64,000 nt of DNA from Oleispirillum sp963678075 (GTDB lineage: Bacteria > Pseudomonadota > Alphaproteobacteria > Rhodospirillales > Rhodospirillaceae). Below are positions 36,861 to 45,463 of the stretch, in pieces. The stretch is from assembly GCA_963678075.2 (NCBI GenBank), contig CAXXPK010000003.1, positions 124,001 through 188,000 of the forward strand, in the 5' to 3' direction. Below the pieces are notes generated by a model. The model was not told the origin of the DNA. It worked only from the letters and a program-made list of their open reading frames with translations, and ran no database searches. The position numbers were made by a program, and so were the translations under genes. The number at the start of each line of letters is the position of its first letter. Within the stretch, counting starts at the first letter, position 1.

Positions 36861-38407
36861 GCCTGTATCGTGCCGTCGCCACGGTCGGCGGGTTCACCCT
36901 GATCAGTCGCGTCACCGGATTCGTCCGCGACGTTCTGCTGGCCCGATTGCTGGGCGCGGGGATGGAGGCAGATGCTTTCTTCGTCGCCTTCAAGTTTCCC
37001 AACCTGTTCCGTCACCTGTTCGCCGAGGGCGCGTTCTCCGCCGCCTTTGTACCGCTGTTTTCGAAAAAGCTGGAGGGCGAGGGCGCCGTCGCCGCGAAGC
37101 GGTTCTCGGACGATGTGTTCGCGGTGTTGGCCCTGGTGTTGCTGGCGATGGTCCTGATCATGGAAATCATCATGCCCTGGGCGATCACCGTCTTCGCGCC
37201 CGGTTTCACCACGGTGCCGGGCAAGATCGAACTGGCCGCCGATCTGGCGCGCGCCGCCTTTCCCTATCTGTTCTTCATCGCCCTGGTGTCGCTGCTGTCG
37301 GGGATTCAGAATTCCCTGGGGCGCTTCGCCGCCGCCGCTGCCGCGCCGATCCTTTTGAATCTGTGTCTGATCGCCGCCGCCGTCGGTTACGGCGTGCTGT
37401 GGCGGGGCGCCGATGCCGGTCATGTTCTGGCGTGGGCGGTTTCGGTCTCCGGCGTCGTGCAGTTCGCGTGGCTGTTCGTCAACAACCGTCGTTCCGGCAT
37501 GGGACCGGGGCTGACGATGCCGCGTCTGACCACCGACGTTCGCGTCCTCGGGCGGCGGATTCTTCCCGGCGTCGTCGGCATGGGGGTCTATCAGATCAAT
37601 CTGCTGGTCGATACGATGATCGCCTCCCTGGTCAGCGAGGGCGCGGTCTCGTGGCTGTATTACGCCGATCGCGTCAACCAGCTGCCGCTGGGCGTGGTCG
37701 GCATCGCGATCGGCACCGCGCTGTTGCCGCTGTTGTCCCGCCAGATCAAGTCGGACCGCGATGACCTCGCCCAGCACACCCAGAATCGCGGCCTGGAATT
37801 CGCCCTGCTGCTGACCGCGCCCGCCGCCGCCGGCCTGGTCGCCCTGGCCGGGCCGATCGTCGCCACCCTGTTCGAGCATGGCGCGTTTTCCGCCCGCGAT
37901 ACCTCTGCCACCAGCATGGCGCTGGCCGCCTTCGCCGCCGGGTTGCCCGCCCATGTCCTGGTCAAGGTGCTGGTCCCCGGCTTCTTCGCGCGCGAGGATA
38001 CCGTGACGCCGGTGCGCATCGCGGCCGTTTGTCTGGTGTCCAACGTCGTTTTCAATCTGCTGCTGATGGGGCCGATGGGGCATGTCGGCATCGCCACCGC
38101 CACCGCGATTTCGGCATGGTTGAACGCCGGGTTGCTGGCTTTCGTTCTGCATCGGCGCGGCCACCTGACCTTCGATGCCAGATTTTCCGCTCGCGCGCCG
38201 CGCATCGCGGTCGCCGCCGTCGCCATGGCCGCGCTGCTGTTCGCTGCGCAAGGGGCCGAGGCGGTGTGGCCGATGCTGGCCGAGGCTCCGGCCTGGGCGC
38301 GGCTGTGCGCCTGGATCGGTTTGGGCGGCTTGCTCTACATCGGGCTGGCCCGGTTGCTGGGGGCCGCCACCCTGGCTGAGCTGCGCGGCGCCTTGAAGAG
38401 GCAATAG
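36857..38407 (+). CDS. murJ: lipid II flippase MurJ
   Basis: 516-residue MOP-superfamily protein with 14 predicted membrane helices that moves lipid II across the inner membrane. Family motifs: TLISRVTGFVRDVLLARLLG near the N-terminus, ADAFFVAFKFPNLFRHLFAEGAFSAAFVPLF, and NLLVDTMIASLVSEGAVSWLYYADRVNQLPLGVVG. Complete. It is translationally coupled to glnD, the usual alphaproteobacterial order mutS-glnD-murJ-trpS. Confidence 0.96.
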   Translation: MSLYRAVATVGGFTLISRVTGFVRDVLLARLLGAGMEADAFFVAFKFPNLFRHLFAEGAFSAAFVPLFSKKLEGEGAVAAKRFSDDVFAVLALVLLAMVLIMEIIMPWAITVFAPGFTTVPGKIELAADLARAAFPYLFFIALVSLLSGIQNSLGRFAAAAAAPILLNLCLIAAAVGYGVLWRGADAGHVLAWAVSVSGVVQFAWLFVNNRRSGMGPGLTMPRLTTDVRVLGRRILPGVVGMGVYQINLLVDTMIASLVSEGAVSWLYYADRVNQLPLGVVGIAIGTALLPLLSRQIKSDRDDLAQHTQNRGLEFALLLTAPAAAGLVALAGPIVATLFEHGAFSARDTSATSMALAAFAAGLPAHVLVKVLVPGFFAREDTVTPVRIAAVCLVSNVVFNLLLMGPMGHVGIATATAISAWLNAGLLAFVLHRRGHLTFDARFSARAPRIAVAAVAMAALLFAAQGAEAVWPMLAEAPAWARLCAWIGLGGLLYIGLARLLGAATLAELRGALKRQ

Positions 38408-38514
38408 GTTTTCGCATGGCGGCGGCCTTGCCCTGGGCGGCAAAATGGGGGATACCTCGAACGGGCCGAAGGCGCGACCCCGTGGTTTTCGGCAAGCAAA
38501 CAGAGTTCAAGACA

Positions 38515-39513
38515 ATGAATCGGATTTTTTCGGGTATCCAGCCGTCGGGCAATCTTCATCTGGGCAACTATTTGGGCGCGATGAAGAACTGGGTGGACTT
38601 GCAGCACGACTACGAATGCATCTTCTGCATGGTGGACATGCATGCGATCACCGTCTGGCAGGAACCCGCCGCCCTGCGCGCCCAGACCCGCGAATTGGCC
38701 GCGGGCATGATCGCGGCGGGCATCGACCCGGAAAAGAACGTGCTGTTCGTGCAGTCCCAAGTTCCGGCCCATGCCGAACTGGCGTGGGTCTTCAATTGCG
38801 TGGCGCGCATGGGTTGGCTCAGCCGGATGACTCAGTTCAAGGAAAAGGCGGGCAAGGACCGGGAAAACGTTTCGGTCGGATTGTTCGCTTATCCCTGCCT
38901 GATGGCCGCCGACATCCTGGTTTACAAGGCCACCCACGTGCCGGTGGGCGAGGACCAGAAGCAACATCTGGAACTGGCCCGCGACGTCGCGCAGAAGTTC
39001 AACAACGATTTCGCGCGCGAGGTGTTTCCCCTGCCGGAACCGTTGATCCTGGGGGCCGCAACCCGCGTCATGTCGTTGCGCGACGGCGCCAAGAAGATGA
39101 GCAAGTCGGACCCGTCGGATTATTCCCGCATCAACATGAGCGACGACGCCGATGCCATCGCGTTGAAGATTCGCAAGGCGAAGACCGATCCCAACCCTCT
39201 GCCCGAAACGGCGGCGGGTCTGGCGGACTGCCCCGAGGCGGCGAACCTGCTGGGGATTTACGCCGGGCTTTTGGGTAAGTCGTTGGACGCGGCGGTGGCC
39301 GACTGTGCCGGGTTGGCGTTTTCCGACTTCAAGTCGCGGCTGGCCGATGCGGCGGTTTCGGTGCTGGGGCCGATCAACGCCGAAATGGCGCGTCTGCGTC
39401 GGGCCCCGGCCTATGTCGATGGTATCCTGAAACGCGGCGGCGAGAAGGCGGCGGCCCTGGCTAAGCCGGTTCTGGACGAGGTTTACGAGGCGGTGGGCTT
39501 TTTGCGGCCCTGA
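38515..39513 (+). CDS. trpS: tryptophanyl-tRNA synthetase
   Basis: 332-residue class I aminoacyl-tRNA synthetase. The HIGH-type motif is IQPSGNLHLGNYLGAMKNW and the KMSKS motif is GAKKMSKSDPSD. VGEDQKQHLELARDVAQKFN is the family tRNA/ATP-site block. The start at 38515 (MNRIFSGIQPSG) is the conserved family start, 107 bases after murJ. Complete. Confidence 0.97.
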   Translation: MNRIFSGIQPSGNLHLGNYLGAMKNWVDLQHDYECIFCMVDMHAITVWQEPAALRAQTRELAAGMIAAGIDPEKNVLFVQSQVPAHAELAWVFNCVARMGWLSRMTQFKEKAGKDRENVSVGLFAYPCLMAADILVYKATHVPVGEDQKQHLELARDVAQKFNNDFAREVFPLPEPLILGAATRVMSLRDGAKKMSKSDPSDYSRINMSDDADAIALKIRKAKTDPNPLPETAAGLADCPEAANLLGIYAGLLGKSLDAAVADCAGLAFSDFKSRLADAAVSVLGPINAEMARLRRAPAYVDGILKRGGEKAAALAKPVLDEVYEAVGFLRP

Positions 39514-39545
39514 AGGATCGACCGCCCAACAGAGGGAGGCCACGC

Positions 39546-40577
39546 ATGCCGAACAGTCAAACGCTTGCCGCGCGCTTGCGCGCGTTGTGGAGTGGCGCGC
39601 GGCGACGCCTTGGCGATGGGATCGGCCTGAAGGCCGGCGTCGGGCGATTGAACCAGGGGACGACTCCCTGGCGCGCCGTGAAATGGACGGTTTGCGGGCT
39701 GGTGGTGTCGGCGGCCCTTTACTCTCCGGTCGGAATGTTGATGATTCATCATGTCAACGACGATCCGGATTTCGGTCCCGGCGAGGTTCCGCCGGGGCAG
39801 TCGCGGGTCGTCGCGCAAATGGCCGCCTTGATCGACCGCGAGGTCTCGCACGGGCACTGGACCCTCAACGATCCCTTCTCCTTTCCGTCCAGCGCGCTCG
39901 ACAACATGCCGAACTTTCAAACCGGCCTGTTCGCGGCGCTGTCGCGATTTGCCGTCGAGTTGACCGATCATCTGGGGCGGACCCGGGGGTCCTCGCAAGT
40001 CGATCCGGACTTGGAACAAGCCACGGGCCTGTTGAAGCACCCCGGCAATGTCTGGCTTTTTAATTTCTCGACGTCGTTGATGCCGACCGCGTCCTCGGAA
40101 AGCCAGTATATCGCCGTCCGCCGCGCCTTGATCCGCTACAACGATCGCTTGGCGGCGGGTAACGCGACGTACGAACGCCGCGCCGACAATTTGATCGCCA
40201 CCTTGGATCGTGTCGGCAGCGACATGGGTTCGGCCTCGGCCTTTTTGGACAGCCATATCCAAGAGGGCGGCGGCGTGGTGTTCGACCGAACCTCGGATGA
40301 TGTGTTCTATCAGACCAAGGGGCGGCTTTACGGCTATTACCTGGTCTTGCGCGAACTCGGCCACGACTTCGCGGGGGTGATCAAGGAAAAGGAGCTGGGC
40401 GCCGCCTGGGACCAGATGCTGGGATCGTTCCGCATCGCCGCCGTTCTGAACCCGTTGATCGTTTCCAACTGCGCGCCGGATGCGCAGCTTTGCCCCAGCC
40501 ATTTGGCGGCGCAAGGATTCTATTTGTTGCGGGCGCGGACCCAGTTACAAGAAGTGTCTAACATCCTGCTGAAATAG
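39546..40577 (+). CDS. DUF2333 family protein
   Basis: 343 residues with one N-terminal membrane segment (WTVCGLVVSAALYSPVGMLMIHHV, about residues 47-70) and a periplasmic domain characteristic of DUF2333: WTLNDPFSFPSSALDNMPNFQ, TGLFAALSRFAVELTDHLGRTRGSS, DVFYQTKGRLYGYYLVLRELG. Proteins of this family are found next to trpS/murJ in related genomes; the function is unknown. A GAGGGAGGC ribosome site precedes the ATG. Complete. Confidence 0.85.
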   Translation: MPNSQTLAARLRALWSGARRRLGDGIGLKAGVGRLNQGTTPWRAVKWTVCGLVVSAALYSPVGMLMIHHVNDDPDFGPGEVPPGQSRVVAQMAALIDREVSHGHWTLNDPFSFPSSALDNMPNFQTGLFAALSRFAVELTDHLGRTRGSSQVDPDLEQATGLLKHPGNVWLFNFSTSLMPTASSESQYIAVRRALIRYNDRLAAGNATYERRADNLIATLDRVGSDMGSASAFLDSHIQEGGGVVFDRTSDDVFYQTKGRLYGYYLVLRELGHDFAGVIKEKELGAAWDQMLGSFRIAAVLNPLIVSNCAPDAQLCPSHLAAQGFYLLRARTQLQEVSNILLK

Positions 40578-40608
40578 CCGGGTTGGACCGGCGCCTTGGG
40601 GCGGTGCG

Positions 40609-41332
40609 ATGATACAGGTTTACCTGCCGATCGCCGAAATGTCCGTGGATGCCGCCGCGATTGTCGCGCTGGGCACGCTTATCGGGTTCGTCGCCGCGCG
40701 TCCGGTGGTGGCCGACCTGTCCAATCACTTGGTCGCCATCACCACCGGGTTTTCCGGGACTCATATGCTGGCCTTCGGCGCCACCGACGATCGTAAGGGC
40801 AACATCGTGATGGTGGTCCGGGGGCCGCAAGAAACCCACGTGGTCCGTGAAAAGACGCGGCTGGCCGGAATCTGGATGAATCGCGCCGTTGGCCAGCGTG
40901 ATCCCAATCGAGGTGCGCAAGCGCCACCAGATCGGCCTGGAGTCCCTGGCCCTGCCCGCCGTGGCCGATGACGGGTAGCCGCTGCCCGAGGTCGAGGCCA
41001 AGCGTTTCCGCTCCGCGTTGATCCGGTTGAAGCAAAAGGCAGGCCTTTCCCCCACGGCGGTGGGTGCCGTCACCACCCTTGAGAATCGACTGTTTCGGGC
41101 CGAATTGTTCCTGCCCGCGACGGTTCCGGTGGGGTCTTATTCAGTGGAAGTGTTTTTTATTCAGGACGGCGCGGTGGTCGGTGCCGAGATCACGCCGCTG
41201 TTCGTGTCGAAGACCGGATTCAGCGCCGATGTCTTTGATTTTGCAATGCACCATGCGGCGAAATACGCGATCGCGGTGATCGCTTTCGCGGCCCTGGCGG
41301 GATGGGGTATCGCCCTTGTCTTCCGGCGTTGA
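40609..41332 (+). pseudogene. TIGR02186-family membrane protein, deletion, frameshift and amber codon
   Basis: Starts as the TIGR02186 family (signal/anchor, then VVADLSNHLVAITTGFSGTHMLAFGATDDRKGNIVMVVRG, RLAGIWMNR). After WMNRAV the frame is lost; the family sequence resumes in another frame with RHQIGLESLALPAVADDG, meets an in-frame TAG at 40976-40978, then continues KRFRSALIRLKQKAGL, LFRAELFLPATVPVGSYSVEVFF and a C-terminal membrane helix (YAIAVIAFAALAGWGIALVF). About 40 residues that normally lie between WMNR and HQIGL are missing. The family often pairs with a TauE/SafE permease; none is seen here. Confidence 0.75.
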
Positions 41333-41401
41333 CATCAAAAGTGACTTGACCGGAGACGCTCTAGCCCATATTTCAGGCTTCCGGCGAGGAGGTCGGCCGC
41401 A

Positions 41402-41950
41402 GTGTTCATCGAGACCGAAGCAACGCCCAATCCGGCGACCATGAAGTTTCTGCCGGGGCGGATTCTGAACGAACGGGGCGCCGTGGATTGCCCCTGCCTT
41501 GAGGCCGCCGCCTCTTTGTCGCCGTTGGCCGAGCGGTTGTTTCAGATCGACGGTGTCGTCGGCGTTCTGATCGGACGGGACTCGGTGGCGGTGACCAAGG
41601 CCGGGGACGCGTCGTGGGACGTTTTGACGTTGCAGGTCCTGGGGCTTTTGCTGGAACATTTGACCTTCGGCCTCCGCGTCTTGAACGAGGAAGCGCCGCC
41701 CGCCGCCGTCAACGATGACGATGGCATCGGCGGACGGGTCAAGGACCTGATCGAAACCCGGGTGCGCCCGGTGGTCGCCCGCGATGGCGGCGACATCGTG
41801 TTCGATCGTTTTGGCGACGGCATCGTCTATCTGCGGATGATGGGCGCCTGCACCGGATGTCCCGGTGCGACGCTGACCCTGAAGAACGGGGTCGAGGCGA
41901 TGCTGAAGGCCTATATTCCCGAGGTCGTCGCGGTGCGTCAGGTTTCCTGA
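41402..41950 (+). CDS. Nfu-type Fe-S scaffold/carrier protein
   Basis: 182-residue protein with an N-terminal Nfu_N domain (FIETEATPNPATMKFLPGR, LAERLFQIDGVVGVLIG) and a C-terminal NifU domain (VRPVVARDGGDIVFDRFGDGIVYLRMMGACTGCPGA). The CxxC pair in CTGCPGA binds a bridging [4Fe-4S] cluster delivered to client proteins. The start is GTG at 41402 with GAGGAGG upstream. Complete. Confidence 0.95.
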   Translation: MFIETEATPNPATMKFLPGRILNERGAVDCPCLEAAASLSPLAERLFQIDGVVGVLIGRDSVAVTKAGDASWDVLTLQVLGLLLEHLTFGLRVLNEEAPPAAVNDDDGIGGRVKDLIETRVRPVVARDGGDIVFDRFGDGIVYLRMMGACTGCPGATLTLKNGVEAMLKAYIPEVVAVRQVS

Positions 41951-41989
41951 CCGCGACGAGGCTCGAGCCACAAAAGTTTTGGATCAACG

Positions 41990-42967
41990 GTGCCGGAGAA
42001 GGGTTCATTGCCGAAGCCGCCTTTCATCGACCTTAGCGAGCGTCCGCGCTTTGCCCTGACCGCCGCCGCCCTTGGCTGCGTTGTCGGCCTGACCGCGCTG
42101 GTCGCGGCGGCGGCGGCGGCGCCACAGCCGAGGCTGATTGTGATCGAGAATGTGCGCGAGGTGCGGACCGCGAAAGCGGTGGCGCCGCGCGTCGTTCCCG
42201 AAGAGTCGCTGGCTTTGGCCGCCCGCTTTGACGCCGAAGGCTACGATTGGGAAGCGGTGATCGCGGTCAACCGCGATGTGCCGTCGCTGGTTCTGAAGGC
42301 CCTGCCCAAGGACCTGCTGCACCTGCAGAACGTTGACCTTAAGAAAAGCCTGTTCTTCCGCACCCTGTTGCCGTTGGCCTTGCAGGTCAACGCCGATATC
42401 GAGGCCAACCGCTCCCGCCTGCTTGGCATCAAGGCGCGAATCGACGCGGGGCAGGAGCCTTCCCGCAGGGATCTGGCCTGGATGGACGGTCTGGCGCGCG
42501 ATTACAAGGCGCCCGGCGGCGATGCCGAGGAACTGCTGCGCCGCGTCGATGGCGTGCCGCCCTCCCTGGTGTTGGCGCAGGCGGCCGAGGAAAGCGGTTG
42601 GGGGACCTCTCGCTTCGTGCGCGAGGGCAATGCCCTGTTCGGGCAGTGGACCTGGACCGACGGCGAACGCGGCATCGTTCCGTCCGATCGCGAGGAGGGG
42701 GAAACCCACAAGATCCGTGCCTTTTCCAGCATCAAGGGCGCGATTCACGCCTATGTTCGCAACCTCAATACCCATCCCGCCTATGAACGCTTCCGCTTGC
42801 AGCGGGCGCTGGGAGCCTCGGGCTACGACTTGACCGCGACCTTGGACAAATATTCCGAACGCGGCACCAAGTACGTCGATACCCTGCGCAGCCTGATACA
42901 GAGCAACCGCCTGATCGCCCTCGACCAGGCCCGCCTGTCGCGGGAAATCCTGGTGGTGCAGCGCTAA
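41990..42967 (+). CDS. Bax-like glucosaminidase-domain protein
   Basis: 325 residues from GTG 41990. A second possible start is TTG 42008, which has the better GGAGAAGGG ribosome site. It has one N-terminal membrane segment (LTAAALGCVVGLTALVAAAAAA) and a C-terminal glucosaminidase domain of the Bax family: VPPSLVLAQAAEESGWGTSRF, REGNALFGQWTWTD, FSSIKGAIHAYVRNLNTHPAY. The Glu in AEESGWG is the expected catalytic acid for cleavage of peptidoglycan. It is probably a membrane-anchored murein hydrolase. Intact. Confidence 0.88.
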   Translation: MPEKGSLPKPPFIDLSERPRFALTAAALGCVVGLTALVAAAAAAPQPRLIVIENVREVRTAKAVAPRVVPEESLALAARFDAEGYDWEAVIAVNRDVPSLVLKALPKDLLHLQNVDLKKSLFFRTLLPLALQVNADIEANRSRLLGIKARIDAGQEPSRRDLAWMDGLARDYKAPGGDAEELLRRVDGVPPSLVLAQAAEESGWGTSRFVREGNALFGQWTWTDGERGIVPSDREEGETHKIRAFSSIKGAIHAYVRNLNTHPAYERFRLQRALGASGYDLTATLDKYSERGTKYVDTLRSLIQSNRLIALDQARLSREILVVQR

Positions 42968-42974
42968 CGGTAAG

Positions 42975-43200
42975 AAACCGTGTGGAGGGTCTTCCCTCCG
43001 GGGGATTTCCACCCTCAAATCGCCCCATCGGGGCGATTTGTCCCCTGCGGGGACCGGGATTCCAATACCCTCCACACCTCCCCCACGCTTCGCCGCGAAG
43101 CGGCTATCGAGGCTTGCTGTATCCGCATCGGGCTTATGGCGCTTCGTGGAAAAAGCCGTGATGGGGTGCGCGAGGGGGCCTCGTCCCCTCGCAATGCCCA
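42975..43200. repeat. intergenic repeat block (families 1 and 2)
   Basis: Holds GTGTGGAGGGTCTTCCCTCC with a matching GGGAT...CCCTCCACAC further on, CAAATCGCCCCATCGGGGCGATTTG (25-bp hairpin at about 43015-43040), family 2 copy 3 in inverse orientation (43086-43147: CGCCGCGAAGCGGCTA ... TTATGGCGCTTCG), and family 1 copy A at 43161-43199 (GGTGCGCGAGGGG ... CCCCTCGCAA). No gene seen in this gap. Confidence 0.65.
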
Positions 43201-43254
43201 GATTTTCCCTTTTCGTTCTTGCGGCGCGGACGGTTTCGCGGCATGCTTTCAGGT

Positions 43255-44017
43255 ATGGAAACCATTCCGTTCAAGGCGCAGCCGCGAATCGCCGTCGCCC
43301 GTCATCGCCCGCAACACCAGCCCCGATATTCCCTTCGACCGCTCCCTGAATGCCTGTTGCGGCTGCGAACACGGTTGTATCTATTGCTATGCGCGGCCCA
43401 GTCACAACTGGCTGGGGTTGTCGTCGGGGCTGGATTTCGAAACCCGGCTGTTCGTCAAATCCGCTGCGCCCGCCCTGCTGGCAGCGGAACTGCGCCCCCC
43501 GGCCTGTCGCCGCCAGCAGGTACGCCCCTTGGCGATGGGCGCCAACACCGACCCTTATCAGCCGGTGGAGCGTCGCTTGCTGGTGGTGCGCGGGGTGTTG
43601 GAGGTCCTGCGCGACTGCAACCACCCGGTTACCATCACCACCAAGTCGGCGATGGTGCTGCGCGACCTGGATATTCTGGCGCCGATGGCGGCCAAGAGGC
43701 TGTGCGCCGTCGCCAACCTGACCCTGCTGCGCCTGCCCCACGACGTGAAGGTGCTATTCCAGGACTGGTTGGCCACCCACCATCCCGATCGCGCCGCGCA
43801 TGTCCTTTCCCTGTTGCGTCAAACCCGCGAGGGCAACCTGGACGAGACGCGATTCGGCAAACGCATGCAGGGCGGCGGCCCGGTCGCGGAAATCCTGGAT
43901 CGTCGCTTTGCCGTCGCCTGCCGCCGCCTGGGATTCAATCAACGGCGATTCGGCCTGCGCACCGATTTGTTCGCCCCGCCGTCCCAACCGGGCGATCAGT
44001 TCAGTTTGCCGCTTTAG
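43255..44017 (+). pseudogene. PA0069-family radical SAM protein, N-terminus and core segment lost
   Basis: A radical SAM protein of the PA0069 / SplB-like type. The FeS-binding CxxxCxxC is present in SPDIPFDRSLNACCGCEHGC followed by IYCYARPSHNWLGLSSGLDFETRL; then AMGANTDPYQPVERRLLVVRGVLEVL and TTKSAMVLRDLDIL. After KRLCAVA the sequence jumps to LTLLRLPHDVKVLFQDWL, skipping about 75 residues that complete the SAM barrel. The ATG region (METIPFKAQPRIAVARH) is in a different frame from the body, and the usual N-terminal 60 or so residues are missing. Not expected to be active. Confidence 0.75.
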
Positions 44018-44451
44018 CAGGGTGCGTCATCCTGAAAGGCCGAGGGATCGATGTCGCCGACCACCAGAAGAGTCGCCTTGGCCTCTGCCGTCACCGTGCC
44101 GTCGGGCAGCGCCACGGACCCCGCCGTCTCGATCAGCTTGCCGCGCTCCCTGACCCCCCAGCTGCTGACGGTCAAGGCCTGCCCCACCGGCGTGGGATGG
44201 CGAAAGCGGGTTTCCATGCGCGCGGTCACGACCTTCAGGCCGCGCTTGCAATGGACCCGGCCCATCACTTCGTCCAAGACCGCGCCAATGATGCCGCCGT
44301 GTAAGGCTCCGTCGTAGCTTTGATGCTCCGGCCCCGGCGTGAAAACCGACAGATACCGACCGTCCCGCTCGCAAAACGTCATCTTCAAGCCGATCGGATT
44401 GGCCTTGCCGCAGGCAAAACAAAAGTCGTTCCGTGCTTCTTCCCCAGACAC
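44014..44451 (-). CDS. PaaI-like hotdog-fold thioesterase
   Basis: 145 residues from a GTG at 44451. It begins with FCFACGKANPIGLKMTF, a motif of 4HBT proteins with an N-terminal cysteine pair, and has the hotdog helix HQSYDGALHGGIIGAVLDEVMGRV, where HGGI and the Asp/Glu are the active-site region, then VTARMETRFRHPTPVGQALTV. It probably hydrolyses an acyl-CoA. The frame stays open upstream into a dispersed repeat (44440-44575) that also forms the leader of the CbiM-like gene, so the 5' end has probably been replaced by repeat. It converges on the PA0069-like pseudogene. Confidence 0.8.
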   Translation of the reverse strand: MSGEEARNDFCFACGKANPIGLKMTFCERDGRYLSVFTPGPEHQSYDGALHGGIIGAVLDEVMGRVHCKRGLKVVTARMETRFRHPTPVGQALTVSSWGVRERGKLIETAGSVALPDGTVTAEAKATLLVVGDIDPSAFQDDAPC

Positions 44452-44575
44452 GATTCCATGCCTCTTCGATTGTCGATGCCCCTGGCCGAAATTGGCGCTC
44501 CGGAAGGGGGAAAGGAAGGAAAAAAGAAAAACCGTTGCGAGGGGGCTTGGCCCCCTCGCGCACCCCATAACTTAG
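44440..44575 (-). repeat. leader-like repeat B with family 1 hairpin
   Basis: About 130 bases upstream of the thioesterase are similar to 45510-45690 upstream of the CbiM-like gene: an A/G-rich tract, GATGCCC/CTGGCC-type block, GATTCCATGCCTC/GATCCCAGGCCTC and TCTTCCCCAGA/TCCTCTCCGGA. Each ends in the family 1 hairpin (here GTTGCGAGGGGGCTTGGCCC mirrored by CCCTCGCGCACCCCATAAC, 44534-44571). The reading through it starts MGCARGPSPLAT in both copies. Confidence 0.6.
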
Positions 44576-44599
44576 CCCTGCGCGGAGTGTCCTGTTCCG

Positions 44600-45463
44600 T
44601 CAGACGGAGGCCTGAGGTTCGGTCTTCAGCAGAAGCCTGGACAGAATCGTTCCCAGCAGAGAGACCAACGTCACCCCCGCCAAACCGGCCAGCGCGGTGG
44701 AAAGGGCCCCTTCGCCCATCATCGGGACGGTGTAATCGGGCAGCGGCGCGACAAACAACGGCGCACCCTCTTTCAGAAAGTCGTAGCGTTCCGCCACCCA
44801 TTCCAATCCATCCGGATAACTGCTGGCAAACGGGCTCAGCAGCATGGCGGTCAGCAGGGCGCCCAGGAAGGGCGCGGCATAGGTCCACTGTCCCGTGGTG
44901 GCTTGCCGACTGTCGAACAGGCGAACCAGAACCAGCGTTACCGCAGCCGCGCCGATGCCGATTAGCGCATGAACCCCCAACATGGCGGGCAGAACCTTGA
45001 CTGCGGCAATGGTGCCGCTGGCCGCCAATTCGAGGTTGCATGCCGTCGCGGCCAGCAAAACCGAACACCAGCCCACCAGCATCAGGGCAAGGTTGTCGTT
45101 GATCCGCCGTTTCAGGAAAAATGCGTGCAACAAACCGCCGACACCGGCGCCCAGCAAGGCCATGTTGAAAACATTGGCCCCCAGCACCAGCAAGCCGCCA
45201 TCGGCGAAAACCAGCGACTGAACCGTCACCACCAACGTCAGGGCAAGAACCCCGCCCAGCAGATGCCCGGAGGTGCCGTCCTGCACGGGGAAATTGATCA
45301 TCTGCCCGGCGAAAATAAGGACCGCAAAGGCGGCGAAACGCAGGGCGTCGGGCTTCTTGTCGGCCTTGATGGCGAAACGGGTCGCCAAGGCAATCCCCGC
45401 GACCGCCACCGTGGCGCTGACGGGGCAAACCGTCCCATCCAGCATTTCGTTTAGAATGTGCAT
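44600..45463 (-). CDS. CbiM/NikM-like ECF transporter substrate-binding subunit with PDGLE domain
   Basis: 287 residues, 7-8 membrane segments. The mature N-terminus MHILNEMLDGTVCPVSATVA keeps the Met-His that ligates Co2+/Ni2+ in CbiM/NikM. IFAGQMINFPVQDGTSGHLLGG is the family core motif. The C-terminal segment SSYPDGLEWVAERYDFLK is the PDGLE (CbiN-like) domain, fused here. The CbiQ and CbiO energising subunits are not found on either side: the neighbours are the thioesterase and IS copy 3. It is therefore an orphan, or served by ECF subunits encoded elsewhere. Confidence 0.85.
   Translation of the reverse strand: MHILNEMLDGTVCPVSATVAVAGIALATRFAIKADKKPDALRFAAFAVLIFAGQMINFPVQDGTSGHLLGGVLALTLVVTVQSLVFADGGLLVLGANVFNMALLGAGVGGLLHAFFLKRRINDNLALMLVGWCSVLLAATACNLELAASGTIAAVKVLPAMLGVHALIGIGAAAVTLVLVRLFDSRQATTGQWTYAAPFLGALLTAMLLSPFASSYPDGLEWVAERYDFLKEGAPLFVAPLPDYTVPMMGEGALSTALAGLAGVTLVSLLGTILSRLLLKTEPQASV

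Noticed and set aside
37012..37224. Small proteins predicted on the reverse strand within murJ, mutS and the polysaccharide cluster
   Set aside because: No start signals, low-complexity Arg/Ala/Pro composition, and perfect overlap with conserved genes.
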